A stretch of 6,876 nucleotides of DNA from an uncultured Planctomycetaceae bacterium. GTDB lineage: Bacteria > Planctomycetota > Planctomycetia > Pirellulales > Lacipirellulaceae. Positions 6,077 through 6,876 of this stretch are shown one piece after another. The notes under the pieces are model-generated. The model worked only from the letters and a program-made list of their open reading frames with translations. It was not told the DNA's origin and ran no database searches. Location of the stretch: the NCBI GenBank assembly GCA_937860165.1, contig CALMBE010000711.1:1-6876 (forward strand), in the 5' to 3' direction. Position numbers and translations under genes: made by a program. Positions within the stretch are counted from its first letter, which is position 1. Every line of letters begins with the position of its first letter.

Positions 6077-6579
6077 GGGGTAAAAACACTTTCCTGAAAA
6101 ACACAATGCGGTGCGATCCGCCACGCTCGCCAGTAACCACTGGCAAGGGAGATCGCTTCTGTGGCGAGCGAAACCAAGCATCCGTACCACCGGTACGGGC
6201 CACCAAAATTTGCTGCTCACCGTTTTCTGCTACGGACGCGCGGTGCTGTCTTTGCTGGACAGTCACATAGCTCCCAGAGCGGATGGCCGAACGCCAAAAC
6301 AATTGGCATCAGCCCCCAAAACTATCACGGGCCGTCCAAGACGAAAAAAACGTGTCAGACAGGTGCCCAAATGACAGTGGAGCAAGAAAATCGTTCGCAG
6401 TCAGCAAGAACGGGGGTCGTCCAGGAAGTGGGGTCAGCGTGCTCGCTACCCTCGTTTTCGTTGCCTGGCAGGCCGTTAGAGTCGAAGTTGAATGATCCGC
6501 ACTCGCATTCGTGAGGCGGTCTCGCACCTAATTGGTATGGCACAAGTGTACCACATTTGGGGGGAGAGTCAATAGCGGC
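6077..6579. other. Non-coding region upstream of the helicase, with a structured putative 5' leader
   Basis: No frame here has convincing protein character and no tRNA is recognisable. It should contain the helicase promoter and leader (read on the minus strand). Stems seen are GCCAGT/ACTGGC at 6129-6144 (loop of four), CCGTACC/GGTACGG at 6182-6198 (loop of three), a nine-pair stem of 6124-6132 with 6162-6170, a six-pair stem of 6113-6118 with 6151-6156, and GCCAA/TTGGC at 6293-6307. The nine-pair stem and the 6129-6144 hairpin share bases and exclude each other. Confidence 0.5.
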
Positions 6580-6733
6580 GTGAATGGGGACAGGGCCGAT
6601 CAATTATTCATTTTGGGGTGCCATGCTCACGCAGGTACCCCGGTGTGGGCATGTGTATCGCCGAACAAACATGGCCACAGCGGAATACCGCCGTGGCCAT
6701 GGCACCCTCCATTGTGAAAAAGTCATTGGCCCT
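6580..6733. repeat. Tandem ~154-bp structured repeat, copy 1 (MITE-like)
   Basis: The unit begins GTGAATGGGGAC and repeats at 6734. Inside it, 6590-6735 is bounded by imperfect inverted ends: ACAGGGCC at the left and GGCCCTGT at the right, with weaker similarity continuing inward for about 30 bases to GGGTGCC/GGCACCC. The last two bases of the right end overlap the next unit. Two hairpins lie inside. One is at 6622-6653 (CATGCTCACGC with GTGTGGGCATG, two mismatches). The other is at 6670-6701, with 14 pairs of which one is mismatched (CATGGCCACAGCGG, AATA loop, CCGCCGTGGCCATG). No coding capacity is seen. Confidence 0.75.
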
Positions 6734-6876
6734 GTGAATGGGGACAAGGGCCGATCAATTATTCATTTTGGGGTGCCATGCTCACGCAGGTACCCCGGCG
6801 TGGGCATGTGAATAGTCGAGAAAACATGGCCACAGCGGAATACCGCCGTGGCCATGGCACCCTCCATTGTGAAAAA
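6734..6876. repeat. Tandem ~154-bp structured repeat, copy 2 (cut by window edge)
   Basis: A near-identical second unit in direct orientation, with one extra A after GTGAATGGGGAC. Its hairpins are at 6777-6808 (CATGCTCACGC with GCGTGGGCATG, one mismatch) and 6825-6856 (same bases as in copy 1). Most differences from copy 1 are in the 16-base linker between the hairpins (6809-6824 against 6654-6669). The right inverted end is beyond the window, so more copies may follow. Confidence 0.75.

Noticed and set aside
5504..6097. Plus-strand frame of 197 residues
   Set aside because: Antisense to the complete DEAD-box helicase core; no independent support.
6077..6220. N-terminal extension of the helicase from the Met at 6220
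   Set aside because: The extra 48 residues lack RhlE similarity, and the conserved Q motif begins right after the Met at 6076.
6161..6514. Plus-strand frame of 117 residues upstream of the helicase
   Set aside because: The composition is not protein-like, it has no recognisable motif, and it overlaps several hairpins; treated as non-coding.
6355..6603. Minus-strand frame of 82 residues, partly acidic (NFDSNGLPGNENEGSEHADP)
   Set aside because: The middle part looks slightly protein-like, but the frame starts inside the terminal repeat, has no ribosome site and resembles no family I know. A decayed gene cannot be excluded.
6580..6876. Possible CRISPR array
   Set aside because: The unit is ~154 bp with two nearly identical long copies and no short repeat/unique spacer pattern; no cas genes are present.

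Overview
The window looks like chromosomal DNA of a planctomycete, probably of the Pirellula/Rhodopirellula group. The evidence is a secreted YTV-type repeat protein, a HEAT-repeat membrane protein of a kind common in that phylum, mostly weak Shine-Dalgarno signals, and intergenic hairpin repeats. The placement rests on protein resemblance by eye, not on a database search.

Layout. Positions 1-1473 (minus strand) hold one open frame cut by the left edge. Its first ~385 codons encode a signal peptide and a 16-residue repeat protein. Its last ~100 codons encode the end of one glycosyltransferase domain and the start of a second, in DNA of clearly higher GC. This is either a real in-frame fusion or an assembly/recombination chimera. 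Positions 1474-2047 are non-coding, with a perfect 18-bp palindrome and a long imperfect inverted repeat. Positions 2048-3127 (minus) encode a one-pass membrane protein with HEAT-like repeats. Divergent from it, after 89 bp, are an LplA/LipB-fold lipoate-ligase-like protein (3217-3921, plus) and a Nudix hydrolase (3987-4556, plus), separated by a pyrimidine-rich tract. Convergent with these is a RhlE-type DEAD-box RNA helicase (4649-6076, minus). Hairpins fill the 92-bp gap between the convergent genes. Upstream of the helicase, about 500 bp carries no convincing gene but can form several RNA hairpins in the likely 5' leader. From 6580 to the right edge there are two tandem copies of a ~154-bp element with imperfect terminal inverted repeats and two internal hairpins; the second copy is cut by the edge.

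The genes are mostly unrelated housekeeping or accessory functions: cofactor attachment, nucleotide hydrolysis, RNA remodelling and an envelope repeat protein. The ligase and Nudix genes may be co-transcribed. I see no clear multi-gene novel system. The points most worth a second look are the repeat-protein/glycosyltransferase junction, the structured tandem element at the right edge, and the regulatory-looking palindromes.
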